Below are positions 9,565-18,310 of a stretch of 64,000 nucleotides of DNA, piece by piece. The DNA is taken from NCBI RefSeq assembly GCF_002095465.1, contig NZ_MLFP01000013.1:60362-124361 (forward strand), written 5' to 3'. The DNA is from Pantoea rodasii (GTDB lineage: Bacteria; Pseudomonadota; Gammaproteobacteria; Enterobacterales; Enterobacteriaceae). The notes beneath the pieces are model-generated. The model ran no database searches and was not told where the DNA came from. It saw only the letters and a program-made list of their open reading frames with translations. Every line of letters begins with the position of its first letter. The first letter of the stretch is position 1. The position numbers and the translations under genes were made by a program.

Positions 9565-11456
9565 GGTTTGCTCCCGGATAGGTACTCCGCATCACTGCGC
9601 AGCAGAGTGGCGATCGCCCGAAAGCGCGCGGCGAGACTTGCGCTATCAGGGGATGGATGTGTTGCCAACTGACGTGCGGCGCGAGCAGCATGTTTCGCCG
9701 CCAGTGTCGGCTGCTGAAGGCGCTGGGCAATGCGCTGCCGGGCGAGTTTTATAAACGGCTGCTGTTCCAGTGGCACAACACTGTCAGCCAGCGACAACCA
9801 TTCGCGTCCGAGATTCAGCGCCAACAGCCCTTGCTCAATGGCGCGTTTTTGCACCTCCGGCTGTGCACGCAGCAAACCGGCCAGTTGCGCCACGCGATGC
9901 TGTTGATGCTGGATCCAGCGCGATGCAGACACCTGTTTTCCGGCGAAGAGCACCAGCAGGCTGGCACGAATCTGCGCCTGAAGGCGTGCAGCATGACGAT
10001 CCGGGTTACGAGGCATCAGTTGGAAGGCCAGCAGCGTGAGGGCGCAACCGATCAGCCAGGCCAGCGACCAGTTGAGGAACTGCGTGGCATCGTAAACCAT
10101 CGGATTGGCAGCCGCCGTCAGCGTGTTGAATCCCACCAGATACGCCAGCCCGCTGAGCATGTGCTGCGGCATGCTGGTGGCGTAAATACCGGGCAACCAA
10201 AACAGGCTTAACACCAGCAATAACAGGGGCAAGCCGTTGATCAGCGGCAGCAGCATAAAAGTACAGATAAATGCCAGCGGCAGCGCGAACAGCGTGCCCA
10301 GCAGGAATTTACGCGCGCCCGCCACGGGTTGAGGCGAGGTGGAGAGCAGGGCAAAGTAAGGGGCCATGATTAACAGCATGATATCTCCGGCGGGCCAGCC
10401 GCTGCCGATCCACAGTGCGGAAGCCGCCAGCAGCGTTAACGCTGCCCGCAGGCCGTTGCGTCGTGCGCCTGGCCAGTCACGATGAAAGGCCATGGCGGGC
10501 GTTGATTGGCGCGACGGTGTTTGATGCAGGCGGGAGAGGATGGCTAGTACCCGCAGCAGGTTGCCGATTTGCGCGGCTTCCTGTGAAGGGATCGAGCTAT
10601 TGTGGAGTGCCAAGCGCAGATGTAACTGCGCTTCAGCGTTTCCCGCGTGACCCTGACTCAGTGCCTCCGAGACTTTGTGCCAGTGCGGATAGTCGCCTGT
10701 GGATGCGGTGGTGGCGATCACCAGCAGCAAATCCATGGCCTGACGAATGGCAGGGGCCTGCTGCGCCAGCGACGCCGATTCCTGACGGGCCGCGGCCAGC
10801 AGGTCATCCACACCGTACAGTTCGGCCAGCAGCTGGCGCTGTGCGTGATCGCGGTCGGGCTGGGTGAGTAACATTGCGGTGCGCTGCGTCAGGTGCCACA
10901 GCAATGCTTCGACCTTTACGCTCAGGCTACGGCGGCTAAACAGCGCGCTGACCAGCCCGAGCACCATCACGCCTACCGCCACCGTGGAGGCGCGTCCCAC
11001 GGCGTGTTCAAACGCCAGATCGGGATATTGCATGGCGCCGAGCGTGGCAAGCCCAATGGTGTAGCCTGCCACTGCCGCACCGGAGGCACGAAAGTGACGT
11101 AACACGCTCATTGCCATCACACACAGCCCCAGCCACAGACTATCGGCGAGGGCGAACAGCCACGGCTGTTGCGCAAACAGCGCCATAATCACCAGCGCCG
11201 CCACCATCCCGACTAGCGTGCCAATCAGACGCCATTTTCCTTTGCCCAACACGGCACCCTGTACCGGATTCAGCACCAGTAATACGGTGCTCGCAGCCGA
11301 ATAGGGCATATCTAACTCCAGCCAATAGGCGAGCACCAGCGCCAGGTTGGCCGCCAGTAAGGCGCGCAGCACGTAAGTGGCGCGGGGCGTCGTGAGGTCA
11401 CAATGCCTGAGCAGCGCAAGGACTTTAGGGGTTGGAAAATACAGGGCGCTATTCAT
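9558..11456 (-). CDS. FUSC-family inner-membrane efflux protein (AaeB-like)
   Basis: Inner-membrane component of a proposed tripartite efflux system for aromatic acids or similar compounds. The start at ATG 11456 (MNSALYFPTPKVLALL) has AAGGGAAG upstream; an upstream in-frame extension is not supported. About 632 residues: an N-terminal bundle of membrane helices ('ATYVLRALLAANLALVLAYW'), a long cytoplasmic region (about 190-350), a second helix bundle and a basic C-terminal region. First gene of a four-gene operon with overlapping ends. A palindrome 80-105 bp upstream matches one at the neighbouring LysR promoter. Confidence 0.9.
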   Translation of the reverse strand: MNSALYFPTPKVLALLRHCDLTTPRATYVLRALLAANLALVLAYWLELDMPYSAASTVLLVLNPVQGAVLGKGKWRLIGTLVGMVAALVIMALFAQQPWLFALADSLWLGLCVMAMSVLRHFRASGAAVAGYTIGLATLGAMQYPDLAFEHAVGRASTVAVGVMVLGLVSALFSRRSLSVKVEALLWHLTQRTAMLLTQPDRDHAQRQLLAELYGVDDLLAAARQESASLAQQAPAIRQAMDLLLVIATTASTGDYPHWHKVSEALSQGHAGNAEAQLHLRLALHNSSIPSQEAAQIGNLLRVLAILSRLHQTPSRQSTPAMAFHRDWPGARRNGLRAALTLLAASALWIGSGWPAGDIMLLIMAPYFALLSTSPQPVAGARKFLLGTLFALPLAFICTFMLLPLINGLPLLLLVLSLFWLPGIYATSMPQHMLSGLAYLVGFNTLTAAANPMVYDATQFLNWSLAWLIGCALTLLAFQLMPRNPDRHAARLQAQIRASLLVLFAGKQVSASRWIQHQQHRVAQLAGLLRAQPEVQKRAIEQGLLALNLGREWLSLADSVVPLEQQPFIKLARQRIAQRLQQPTLAAKHAARAARQLATHPSPDSASLAARFRAIATLLRSDAEYLSGSKPC

Positions 11457-11535
11457 CGGCTTCCCTTCATTGGTGAGTGAGGCGTCACTGTAAAGAAGGG
11501 GAATGATGCAGAAAAGTGAGGTTTTCAGAATTGAT

Positions 11536-11560
11536 GCGTGCGTTTGATGCACGCATCAAG
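11536..11560. promoter_or_regulatory. Probable LysR operator upstream of the FUSC operon
   Basis: A dyad with core TTTGATGCACGCATCAA, inside a larger hairpin GATGCGTGC/GCACGCATC. 23 of 25 bases recur at 12552-12576 in front of the LysR gene. It lies about 80 bp upstream of the FUSC start, a typical activator position. Assignment to the adjacent LysR protein is inference. Confidence 0.65.
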
Positions 11561-11577
11561 GATGCGTAGCCCCGTGG

Positions 11578-12483
11578 TCAATCATCCTCGCTACAGAGTT
11601 GCCGAATGGTTTGACGCAGCCAGCGGTGGGCGGCATCTTGCTGAAATCGCGGATGCCAGGCTTGCGTCAGGAGCACGGTTTCCAGTGGCACCGGCAGTTC
11701 AAACAGCCGGACCCGTAACCCGCTCGACAATGCGCTGCGCGCCAGATGTTCAGGCAGTGGCAGCAACAGGTCGGTGTCCTGCAGCGCAAACATCGCGCTG
11801 TAAGGGGTCGCCACAATCAGCGACACATGCCGTTGTAGGGCCATCTCTCCCAGCGCACGATCGATTGGACCATTGGCTTTGCCGCGTCGGGAAATGCTGA
11901 TGTGCCCCCAGCGCGTCAGTTGCTCCGGCGTGATGTCCTGCGCAAAGATAGGGTGATCTTCACGAGCCATGCCAACAAAACGGGTGGTGAACAGCGGCTG
12001 AACGCGGATTTCTGGCCCCAGCTGGCGGGCGGCGCTGATGAACAAATCGATGCGCCCACTGCGCAGCGTCTCCACATCAACATCATCTTCTTCCGGGGAG
12101 AAATGCAGCACGGCGCGCGGCATTTCCTGCGCCATCGCCTCCAGCAAACGACCAGAATACAACCCGACAAAGGTATCGTTGGCGCGCACGTTAAATCGAC
12201 GCGTGATCTCCTGCAACTGCACATGTTCACCCGGCGTCAGCACTTGTGTGGCCTGTTCTACCGCGCTGCGCACCTGTTCGCGTAGCGCCAGCGCACGTGG
12301 CGTCGGCACCAGTTTTCGTCCCGCCTGCACAAAAACCGGATCGCCCAGCGTGTCACGGATACGTCCTAATGTGCGACTCATCGCCGGAGCACTGAGATTC
12401 ATTCGCCGCGCGGCAGCGGCCACGCTGCCTTCCTCCAGCAAGATATCCAACGCCAGAAGCAGATTAAGATCCGGGTATTTCAT
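11578..12483 (-). CDS. LysR-type transcriptional regulator
   Basis: 301 residues with an N-terminal winged helix-turn-helix ('DLNLLLALDILLEEGSVAAAARRMNLSAPAMSRTLGRIR', read in parts; residues about 5-65) and a C-terminal co-inducer-binding domain. It resembles the NodD/NahR-like branch ('LLALDILLEEGSVAAAA', 'GDPVFVQAGRKLVPTPRA'). It lies upstream of the FUSC efflux operon on the same strand and divergent from a TonB receptor. Identical-type palindromes before it and before the FUSC gene suggest it controls itself and the pump; the receptor may share the control region. Confidence 0.9.
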   Translation of the reverse strand: MKYPDLNLLLALDILLEEGSVAAAARRMNLSAPAMSRTLGRIRDTLGDPVFVQAGRKLVPTPRALALREQVRSAVEQATQVLTPGEHVQLQEITRRFNVRANDTFVGLYSGRLLEAMAQEMPRAVLHFSPEEDDVDVETLRSGRIDLFISAARQLGPEIRVQPLFTTRFVGMAREDHPIFAQDITPEQLTRWGHISISRRGKANGPIDRALGEMALQRHVSLIVATPYSAMFALQDTDLLLPLPEHLARSALSSGLRVRLFELPVPLETVLLTQAWHPRFQQDAAHRWLRQTIRQLCSEDD

Positions 12484-12551
12484 CGCAGCCTCACGAAAGG
12501 GGAAAGGCGCATCCTAACGCGAACGCCAGCGGGTTAACAATCCGATTAAAA

Positions 12552-12576
12552 GCGTGCGTTTGGTGCACTCATCAAG
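12552..12576. promoter_or_regulatory. Second copy of the LysR operator, in the lysR/TonB-receptor intergenic region
   Basis: Core TTTGGTGCACTCATCAAG, differing from the copy at 11536-11560 at only two of 25 positions. It sits about 70 bp upstream of the LysR start, consistent with autoregulation, and about 95 bp upstream of the receptor start. Confidence 0.65.
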
Positions 12577-12613
12577 TGCTTGTCACGGCATTTACCCGCC
12601 TGCAGTCACAAAT

Positions 12614-12632
12614 GAAAATGATTCTCGTTTGA
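12614..12632. promoter_or_regulatory. Putative Fur box before the TonB receptor
   Basis: On the minus strand TCAAACGAGAATCATTTTC matches 13 of 19 positions of the Fur consensus, including the GA.AATCATT core. It lies about 40 bp before the receptor start, in keeping with iron repression. Confidence 0.55.
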
Positions 12633-12669
12633 ATGTATGGACCATTGTAATGAGCCACCAATCGGGAAA

Positions 12670-14802
12670 ATGATGAAACAACTTTGGGATTTACCGCATA
12701 AAGCACCGCTCGCGGCTATGCTGCTGGCCAGTTCGGCACTGGCGATGGCTGATGACAACACGTTGCTGGTGGAGGGCAGCGGTTCACTGGGCACCACCAC
12801 CGAAGACACGCTCTCCTATACCACCGGCGAAACGCGCGCGGCGACAGGACTTGCGCTGTCACCACAAGAAACGCCGCAATCGGTGACAGTGCTGACCCGG
12901 CAACGTATGGATGATCAACAGCTCACCAGCGTGCAATCTGCGCTGGAGGCCACCACCGGTATCACTTCACGGACGCTAGACAGCGAGCGCGTCGATTTCT
13001 TTTCGCGCGGATTCAGCATCGACAGTTTCCAGTTCGACGGCGTGCCCACCAGTTTTGTCGACGGTGCCAGTTTTCTCGATACCGCGTTTTACGATCGCAT
13101 CGAAGTGGTGCGTGGCGCGACGGGACTGTTAACCGGAGCCGGCAACCCTGGCGCATCGGTTAATCTGGTGCGCAAGCGACCCAGCGATAGTTTTCAGGCG
13201 CAGGCATCCGTCAGTGCCGGTTCGTGGGATAACTATCGCGGCATGATGGATGTCTCTACACCGCTCACGGAGGATGGTCGGGTCCGCGCGCGCGTGGTGG
13301 GCAGTTATCAGGATCGGCATAGCTGGCTGGATCGCTATCAGCAAAAAAAGCAGGCCTTTTATGCGGTGATTGAGGCCGATCTCACCGATAACACCACGCT
13401 GAGCGTGGGTTACGACGCGCAGATCATCAAACCCACGGGCACCACCTGGGGCGGCGTGCCGCGTTGGTATAGTGATGGATCAGAAACCCAGTGGTCGCGC
13501 TCGGTCAATTCGGCAGCCGACTGGAGCCACTGGAATAACACCTTGCGCACCGCCTTTGCCAGCCTGGATCAGCATTTCGATAACGGCTGGTCGCTCAAAA
13601 CCAACCTGACGCAGCAACGCACCCACTCGGACGCAAAGCTGTTCTCCAGCCTGGGTTATCCCGATCGCAGCACTGGCGAAGGGGTGATTCCCATCGCGCT
13701 GGCCAGCAACGCCACCTCGCGACAGAACAGTCTGGACATGCAAGCCAGCGGCCCTTTTTCCTTGCTGGGACGTCAACATGAAGTGGTGATGGGGGTGATG
13801 GCCTCAAAACGTGTTACCGACGAGAACAGCAGTGGCTTTGTCTATCCTTCCGCTGCCATGGGCAGTTTGTATCAGTGGAACGGTGATTACCCGGAGCCGG
13901 ACTTTAGCCAGGCCAACTGGACCCGCACGCACACTGAAATCACCCAGCGCGGGGTATACAGTGCACTCCGATTCTCACTGGCCGATCCGGTGAAACTGAT
14001 TATCGGTGCGCGCGTCAGCCAATACAAAATTAACCAGAGCGACGGCAGCACGAATTTTAATGATGAGAAGAAAGGGGCCATCACACCTTATGTCGGCGTG
14101 GTTTATGCACTCAATCCTACCTATTCCCTCTACACCAGCTATACCACCATCTTTAATCCCCAAACCTATCGCGACAGTGACAACCACGTGTTGAAACCCA
14201 CGCGCGGTAACAATCGCGAGGTCGGAATAAAAGGGCGTTATCTTGACGGACGTTTAAATGCTTCGCTGTCGTTGTTCGACACGCACCTCGACAACGTTGC
14301 CACGGTAGATAGCGGCGCGCTGCTGCCAGACGGCAGCCAGGCCTACAAAGCGGTCAACGGCACCACATCAAAAGGGATTGAAGTTGATGTGCAAGGGGAG
14401 CTATTACCCGGTTGGAATTTGTCGCTCGGACTGGCGAATTATGCGGCCTCAGAAAGCGATGGCTCACGTCTGAACCCACAGTTGCCGCGCACCACGGCGC
14501 GATTGTTCAGCACCTGGCAGCTACCGGGGCGTTTTTATCCTGTGACCGTCGGCGCTGGCGTCAACTGGCAAAGCAGCAGTTGGCTTTCCGCCACCAGCCC
14601 TTCAGGCAGCACGCGCGCAACACAAAAATCCTATGCGCTGGCGGCTCTGATGGCACGCTATTCGCTGACGCCGCAGGCGGATGTGGCGGTGAACATTAAT
14701 AATCTGTTTGATCAACGCTATACGGTGATGAACGGTTTCTACAATCAGGTGCTGTATGGCGAACCGCGCAATGTCACGCTGACGGTGAATTATCGTTTTT
14801 AG
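12670..14802 (+). CDS. TonB-dependent siderophore receptor
   Basis: Outer-membrane receptor for a ferric siderophore, about 710 residues. The start at 12670 (MMKQLWDLPH) gives a normal signal peptide ending near ALAMA; an upstream ATG at 12637 is possible but adds non-signal residues. TonB box-like 'DTLSYTTGE', plug domain ('ETPQSVTVLTRQRMDDQQLTS', in parts; 'YDRIEVVRGATGLLTGAGNPGASVNLVRKRP') and a 22-strand barrel ending 'NVTLTVNYRF' with terminal Phe. The plug resembles FhuE/FpvA-type hydroxamate or catecholate receptors. No transporter genes adjoin; substrate unknown. Confidence 0.92.
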   Translation: MMKQLWDLPHKAPLAAMLLASSALAMADDNTLLVEGSGSLGTTTEDTLSYTTGETRAATGLALSPQETPQSVTVLTRQRMDDQQLTSVQSALEATTGITSRTLDSERVDFFSRGFSIDSFQFDGVPTSFVDGASFLDTAFYDRIEVVRGATGLLTGAGNPGASVNLVRKRPSDSFQAQASVSAGSWDNYRGMMDVSTPLTEDGRVRARVVGSYQDRHSWLDRYQQKKQAFYAVIEADLTDNTTLSVGYDAQIIKPTGTTWGGVPRWYSDGSETQWSRSVNSAADWSHWNNTLRTAFASLDQHFDNGWSLKTNLTQQRTHSDAKLFSSLGYPDRSTGEGVIPIALASNATSRQNSLDMQASGPFSLLGRQHEVVMGVMASKRVTDENSSGFVYPSAAMGSLYQWNGDYPEPDFSQANWTRTHTEITQRGVYSALRFSLADPVKLIIGARVSQYKINQSDGSTNFNDEKKGAITPYVGVVYALNPTYSLYTSYTTIFNPQTYRDSDNHVLKPTRGNNREVGIKGRYLDGRLNASLSLFDTHLDNVATVDSGALLPDGSQAYKAVNGTTSKGIEVDVQGELLPGWNLSLGLANYAASESDGSRLNPQLPRTTARLFSTWQLPGRFYPVTVGAGVNWQSSSWLSATSPSGSTRATQKSYALAALMARYSLTPQADVAVNINNLFDQRYTVMNGFYNQVLYGEPRNVTLTVNYRF

Positions 14803-14935
14803 TGGCTTCGCAAGTTGATGTGGAAAGCTAAGTATTAATCGGTCTTTAGCCCATGAAGGTGATTACGGCGCATTTTCTGTTGTGGTAATTTATCGCATCA
14901 TTAACACCATAATCAGCCTGCGACGTAATCACTTC

Positions 14936-17248
14936 ATGACCAAACATCACAACCTTGCCGTAATGCACTGGGGCACTTATCGCGTCTCAACGACTGACGG
15001 CGCATTAACCGCGATTGAACCGGTTGAATGGGATCGTAATCCTTCTAAAATCGGTCAGTCACTGGTCGGTGCGGTGGATGGACCGAGCCGCATTCGTCGT
15101 CCGTCGGTCCGCCTCGGCTATCTGCAACACGGCCGTGATGCGCGTCAGGGAAGGGGTAAAGAACCCTTTGTGGAAGTGAGCTGGGAAACCGCGATTGCGC
15201 TGGTGGCTGATGAGCTGACGCGGGTGAAACAGACGCATGGCAATCAGGCGTTTTATGCGGGATCTTATGGCTGGTCGAGCGCCGGACGCTTCCATCACGC
15301 ACAAAGTCAGCTGCATCGCTTCTTTAATCAGCTCGGTGGCTATGTCGATAGTACGAATACCTACAGCCTGGCGGCAGGTGAGCGCGTGTTGCCGCATATC
15401 ATCGGTGAGCTGGATGTGCTGCAAAAGCAGCATACGCATTGGGCCTCACTGGCGGAACATTGCGAACAGTTTGTGGCGTTTGGCGGCTTACCGCTGCGTA
15501 ACTCACAGGTGAATGGTGGCGCGGCTAACGATCATGCGCTCAAACACTGGCTTGAGCAGATGCAGAACAGCGGCATCAAGTTTATCAATATCAGCCCGGT
15601 GAAAAACGATCTCTCCGGTGTCAGCAACCATCAATGGTTGCCGCTGAAACCCGGCAGCGATACGGCACTGCTGCTGGCGTTAAGTCAGGTACTGATTGAT
15701 GAAGGGCTGTATAACGCAAGTTTTGTCAGCAGCCATACCGTTGGCTTTGCTCAGTATCGTGATTATCTGATGGGCGCAACAGATGGCGTGGTGAAAACGC
15801 CAGAGTGGGCGGCCAGCATCACGGGAGTGGAGGCCCAAACGATTCGCGATCTGGCGCGCAGCATGGTGGCAAAGCGCACCATGATCAATATCGCCTGGTC
15901 GCTGCAGCGCGCCTTCCAGGGTGAACAGACGTTTTGGGCAACGGTGGCACTGGCCGCGCTGATTGGTCAGATTGGCACTCCGGGCGGCGGGTTGGGATTT
16001 GCCTATGCCAGCACCAACCTTGCGGGCGCCGATCGTCGTACCTTTTCCGGTCCACGCTTCCCGGCGGGCAGCAACGCCTTAAAGGAAAAAATCCCGGTGG
16101 CGCGTCTGTCTGACATGCTGCTAAATCCTGGCGGTGCATATCAATTCGATGGCGAAGATTGTACCTATCCTGATATCCGCGTGGTGTATTGGGCCGGCGG
16201 TAATGCTTCCCATCATCATCAGGATATCAACCGCTTAGTGGAAGCGTGGCGCCAGCCCGATACCGTGGTGGTGCACGAGCAATACTGGACCGCGCAGGCT
16301 AAATTTGCCGATATCGTGTTCCCGGTGACCACCTCGCTGGAACGCAATGATATCGGTAGCTCCAGCAATGATGGCTATATGATCGCCATGCGCCAGCACA
16401 TCGAGGCGCAAGGAGAAGCGCGTGATGATTACGCCATCTTCCGCGCTCTGGCCGAGCACATGGGCTTCGGTGATAGCTTCAGTGAGGGACGTACTGCCGA
16501 AGAGTGGATGCGCCATATTTACGAGATTTCGCGCCCACGCGCAGAGGCCGACGGCATTGAACTGCCGGCATTTGACGACTTCTGGCAGCAGGGAATGATT
16601 GAATATGACCGCCCCGAAACGCCGCATATTTTCCTCAAGGACTTCCGTGACAACCCGCAATCCGCGCCGCTGACCACGCCATCAGGCAAAATTGAGTTGT
16701 TCTCGCAAACCGTCGCTAACTTCGGTTACGAAGAGTGTCCCGGTCATCCTTTCTGGTATGAGCCGGAAGCCATCGCACAGCAGGAAACGGCGCGCCGCTG
16801 GCCGCTGCATCTGCTCTCCAGCCAACCGCGCACCCGTTTGCACAGTCAGTACGATCATGGCAGCCTGAGCCGCAGCAGCAAAATACAGGGTCGTGAACCG
16901 TTGTGGCTGCATCCAACAGATGCGGCCGCGCGCGGTATCACCGAAGGGTCGGTGGTGAAAGTGTTCAACGGGCGTGGCGCGATTCTGGCGGGCGTGCATC
17001 TTAGTGAAGATATCCTTCCAGGCGTGGTGCAAATGTCCACCGGTGCATGGTACGACCCACAAGACCCGACACAGCCGGACTCACTCGATAAGCACGGTAA
17101 TCCCAATGTGCTCACCGAAGATCGCGGCAGCTCGCGCTTAGGACAAGGCTGTAGCGCCCAGAGCTGCTGGGTGGACATTGAGCTTTGGCAAGGTTCCTTG
17201 CCAGCGATTACCGCGTTCGACCCGCCAATGTTCGTTAGCGGTATCTGA
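14936..17248 (+). CDS. Molybdopterin-dependent sulfoxide/N-oxide reductase, BisC/TorZ (DMSO reductase) family
   Basis: Bis-MGD molybdoenzyme, 770 residues, likely reducing biotin or methionine sulfoxide. Start ATG 14936 is chosen because the preceding 18 codons are not conserved-looking. There is no Tat signal or Fe-S Cys motif at the N-terminus, so it is probably cytoplasmic and BisC-like. The Mo-ligand Ser region is 'SYGWSSAGRF' at about 110-119. MGD-binding 'GGPxxN'-type segments include 'WAGGNASHHHQDINRL' and the C-terminal 'GAWYDPQDP...KHGNPNVLT'. A paralog lies at 48.9-51.2 kb. Which sulfoxide is used cannot be told from sequence. Confidence 0.9.
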   Translation: MTKHHNLAVMHWGTYRVSTTDGALTAIEPVEWDRNPSKIGQSLVGAVDGPSRIRRPSVRLGYLQHGRDARQGRGKEPFVEVSWETAIALVADELTRVKQTHGNQAFYAGSYGWSSAGRFHHAQSQLHRFFNQLGGYVDSTNTYSLAAGERVLPHIIGELDVLQKQHTHWASLAEHCEQFVAFGGLPLRNSQVNGGAANDHALKHWLEQMQNSGIKFINISPVKNDLSGVSNHQWLPLKPGSDTALLLALSQVLIDEGLYNASFVSSHTVGFAQYRDYLMGATDGVVKTPEWAASITGVEAQTIRDLARSMVAKRTMINIAWSLQRAFQGEQTFWATVALAALIGQIGTPGGGLGFAYASTNLAGADRRTFSGPRFPAGSNALKEKIPVARLSDMLLNPGGAYQFDGEDCTYPDIRVVYWAGGNASHHHQDINRLVEAWRQPDTVVVHEQYWTAQAKFADIVFPVTTSLERNDIGSSSNDGYMIAMRQHIEAQGEARDDYAIFRALAEHMGFGDSFSEGRTAEEWMRHIYEISRPRAEADGIELPAFDDFWQQGMIEYDRPETPHIFLKDFRDNPQSAPLTTPSGKIELFSQTVANFGYEECPGHPFWYEPEAIAQQETARRWPLHLLSSQPRTRLHSQYDHGSLSRSSKIQGREPLWLHPTDAAARGITEGSVVKVFNGRGAILAGVHLSEDILPGVVQMSTGAWYDPQDPTQPDSLDKHGNPNVLTEDRGSSRLGQGCSAQSCWVDIELWQGSLPAITAFDPPMFVSGI

Positions 17249-17340
17249 TCCCAAATTTCAGGCAGGGCTCGCAGCGATGTGTGACTTCACACATGATGAT
17301 CAGTCACTGGATTGAAATTATCGAGTAATAAACATACAAT

Positions 17341-17373
17341 ACTGCCTGTACGGAACTATCCCGTACAGGCAGT
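17341..17373. promoter_or_regulatory. Long inverted repeat upstream of the toxin-antitoxin operon
   Basis: Perfect 13-bp arms ACTGCCTGTACGG / CCGTACAGGCAGT with a 7-nt spacer, 66-98 bp before the antitoxin start. It could be an operator or a terminator-like hairpin; no T tract follows. Confidence 0.55.
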
Positions 17374-17403
17374 GAACCCTGCTATGCTACCGGTTCGAAA
17401 ATT

Positions 17404-17419
17404 TCTCGTTTAAACGAGA
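17404..17419. promoter_or_regulatory. Palindromic operator at the TacA-like antitoxin promoter
   Basis: Perfect 16-bp palindrome TCTCGTTTAAACGAGA, 19 bp before the antitoxin ATG and next to its ribosome site (GGGAG). This is the position expected for autorepression by a ribbon-helix-helix antitoxin. Confidence 0.65.
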
Positions 17420-17438
17420 TACAACGGGAGAACACAGC

Positions 17439-17729
17439 ATGGCCTCATCGGCTAAAACTGAAAGACTGGAATTACGTATCAGTCCAGATATTAAAAACGA
17501 AATTGAAACTGCTGCACAATTGAGCCGCGTTAGCGTCTCTCAGTTCATCGCAGATTCAGCTGCGCAACGTGCAGAATCGGTCATCAGCGAACACAGTCGT
17601 ATTAAGCTGTCTGAAGATTCATGGAATGCTGTGATGGCAGCACTTGAGAATCCACCGGCGCCCAGTGAACGACTCCGTCGCGCGGCCGCTGTCAGTCGTG
17701 AGGAGTCAACCTGGGAATGGGAAAGGTAA
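17439..17729 (+). CDS. DUF1778 ribbon-helix-helix antitoxin (TacA-like)
   Basis: 96-residue antitoxin. The N-terminal ribbon-helix-helix ('ERLELRISPDIKNEIETAA', then 'SVSQFIADSAAQRA') binds DNA. The C-terminal tail ('LSEDSWNAVMAALENPPAPSE') is the segment that wraps the GNAT toxin in TacA proteins. It overlaps the toxin gene by 13 bp, the standard type II layout. A perfect palindrome immediately upstream is the probable operator. Confidence 0.93.
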   Translation: MASSAKTERLELRISPDIKNEIETAAQLSRVSVSQFIADSAAQRAESVISEHSRIKLSEDSWNAVMAALENPPAPSERLRRAAAVSREESTWEWER

Positions 17730-18241
17730 AACTAGAAATTGTGAAGTTCTCACCGACTATGCAGATTAATGTAGAGAACTTTCGTTGCGGACGTCCAGAG
17801 TTGGACGTTTTTTTAAAAAAACAACTTATCCGGCAACACACGGCAAATGTGTTAAAAGCTTACCTGCTGGTGACAAATGATCCTACTCCTGAAGTGATGG
17901 GATATTACACCGTTTCGGGGGGCAGTTATGCCAAGTCCACCATGACGCGTCAATATCAAAAGCAAGTTCCCTATCGTGAAACAGCATGCATTACGCTCGG
18001 CCGCCTGGCAGTGGATGAACGTATTGCAGGAAGGGGATTTGGAACACAGCTCGTGCTTCATGCTCTTCGAGTTGCTTACGCTGCTGCCGACGCTGTCGGG
18101 ATTTATGCCGTGATGGTCGAAGCAAAGGATGAAAGCCTTATACCATTCTACTGTGAAAAAATGGGTTTTATCCCGCTCAAAACTGAAGATGATGAGTATA
18201 AATTTTTTATCCCGATAGCTAGCCTTGCGCCACTATTGTGA
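17717..18241 (+). CDS. GNAT toxin acetylating aminoacyl-tRNA (TacT-like)
   Basis: 174-residue acetyltransferase toxin. TacT-family enzymes acetylate the amino group of charged tRNAs and so stop translation. Motif A is 'LGRLAVDERIAGRGFGTQLV' (acetyl-CoA pyrophosphate loop RGFG). The strand before it ('PYRETACITLGR') and the C-terminal 'LIPFYCEKMGFIPL', with the conserved Tyr, fit TacT. The short 'EVMGYYTVSGGSY' strand is also typical. Paired with the upstream antitoxin; tRNA specificity is unknown. Confidence 0.9.
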   Translation: MGKVKLEIVKFSPTMQINVENFRCGRPELDVFLKKQLIRQHTANVLKAYLLVTNDPTPEVMGYYTVSGGSYAKSTMTRQYQKQVPYRETACITLGRLAVDERIAGRGFGTQLVLHALRVAYAAADAVGIYAVMVEAKDESLIPFYCEKMGFIPLKTEDDEYKFFIPIASLAPLL

Positions 18242-18310
18242 ATGTAAACACTACTGAAAAAATGCATGCGCCAGAATCAATGACCTATTTGTACTGACGC
18301 ATGCAGACCA

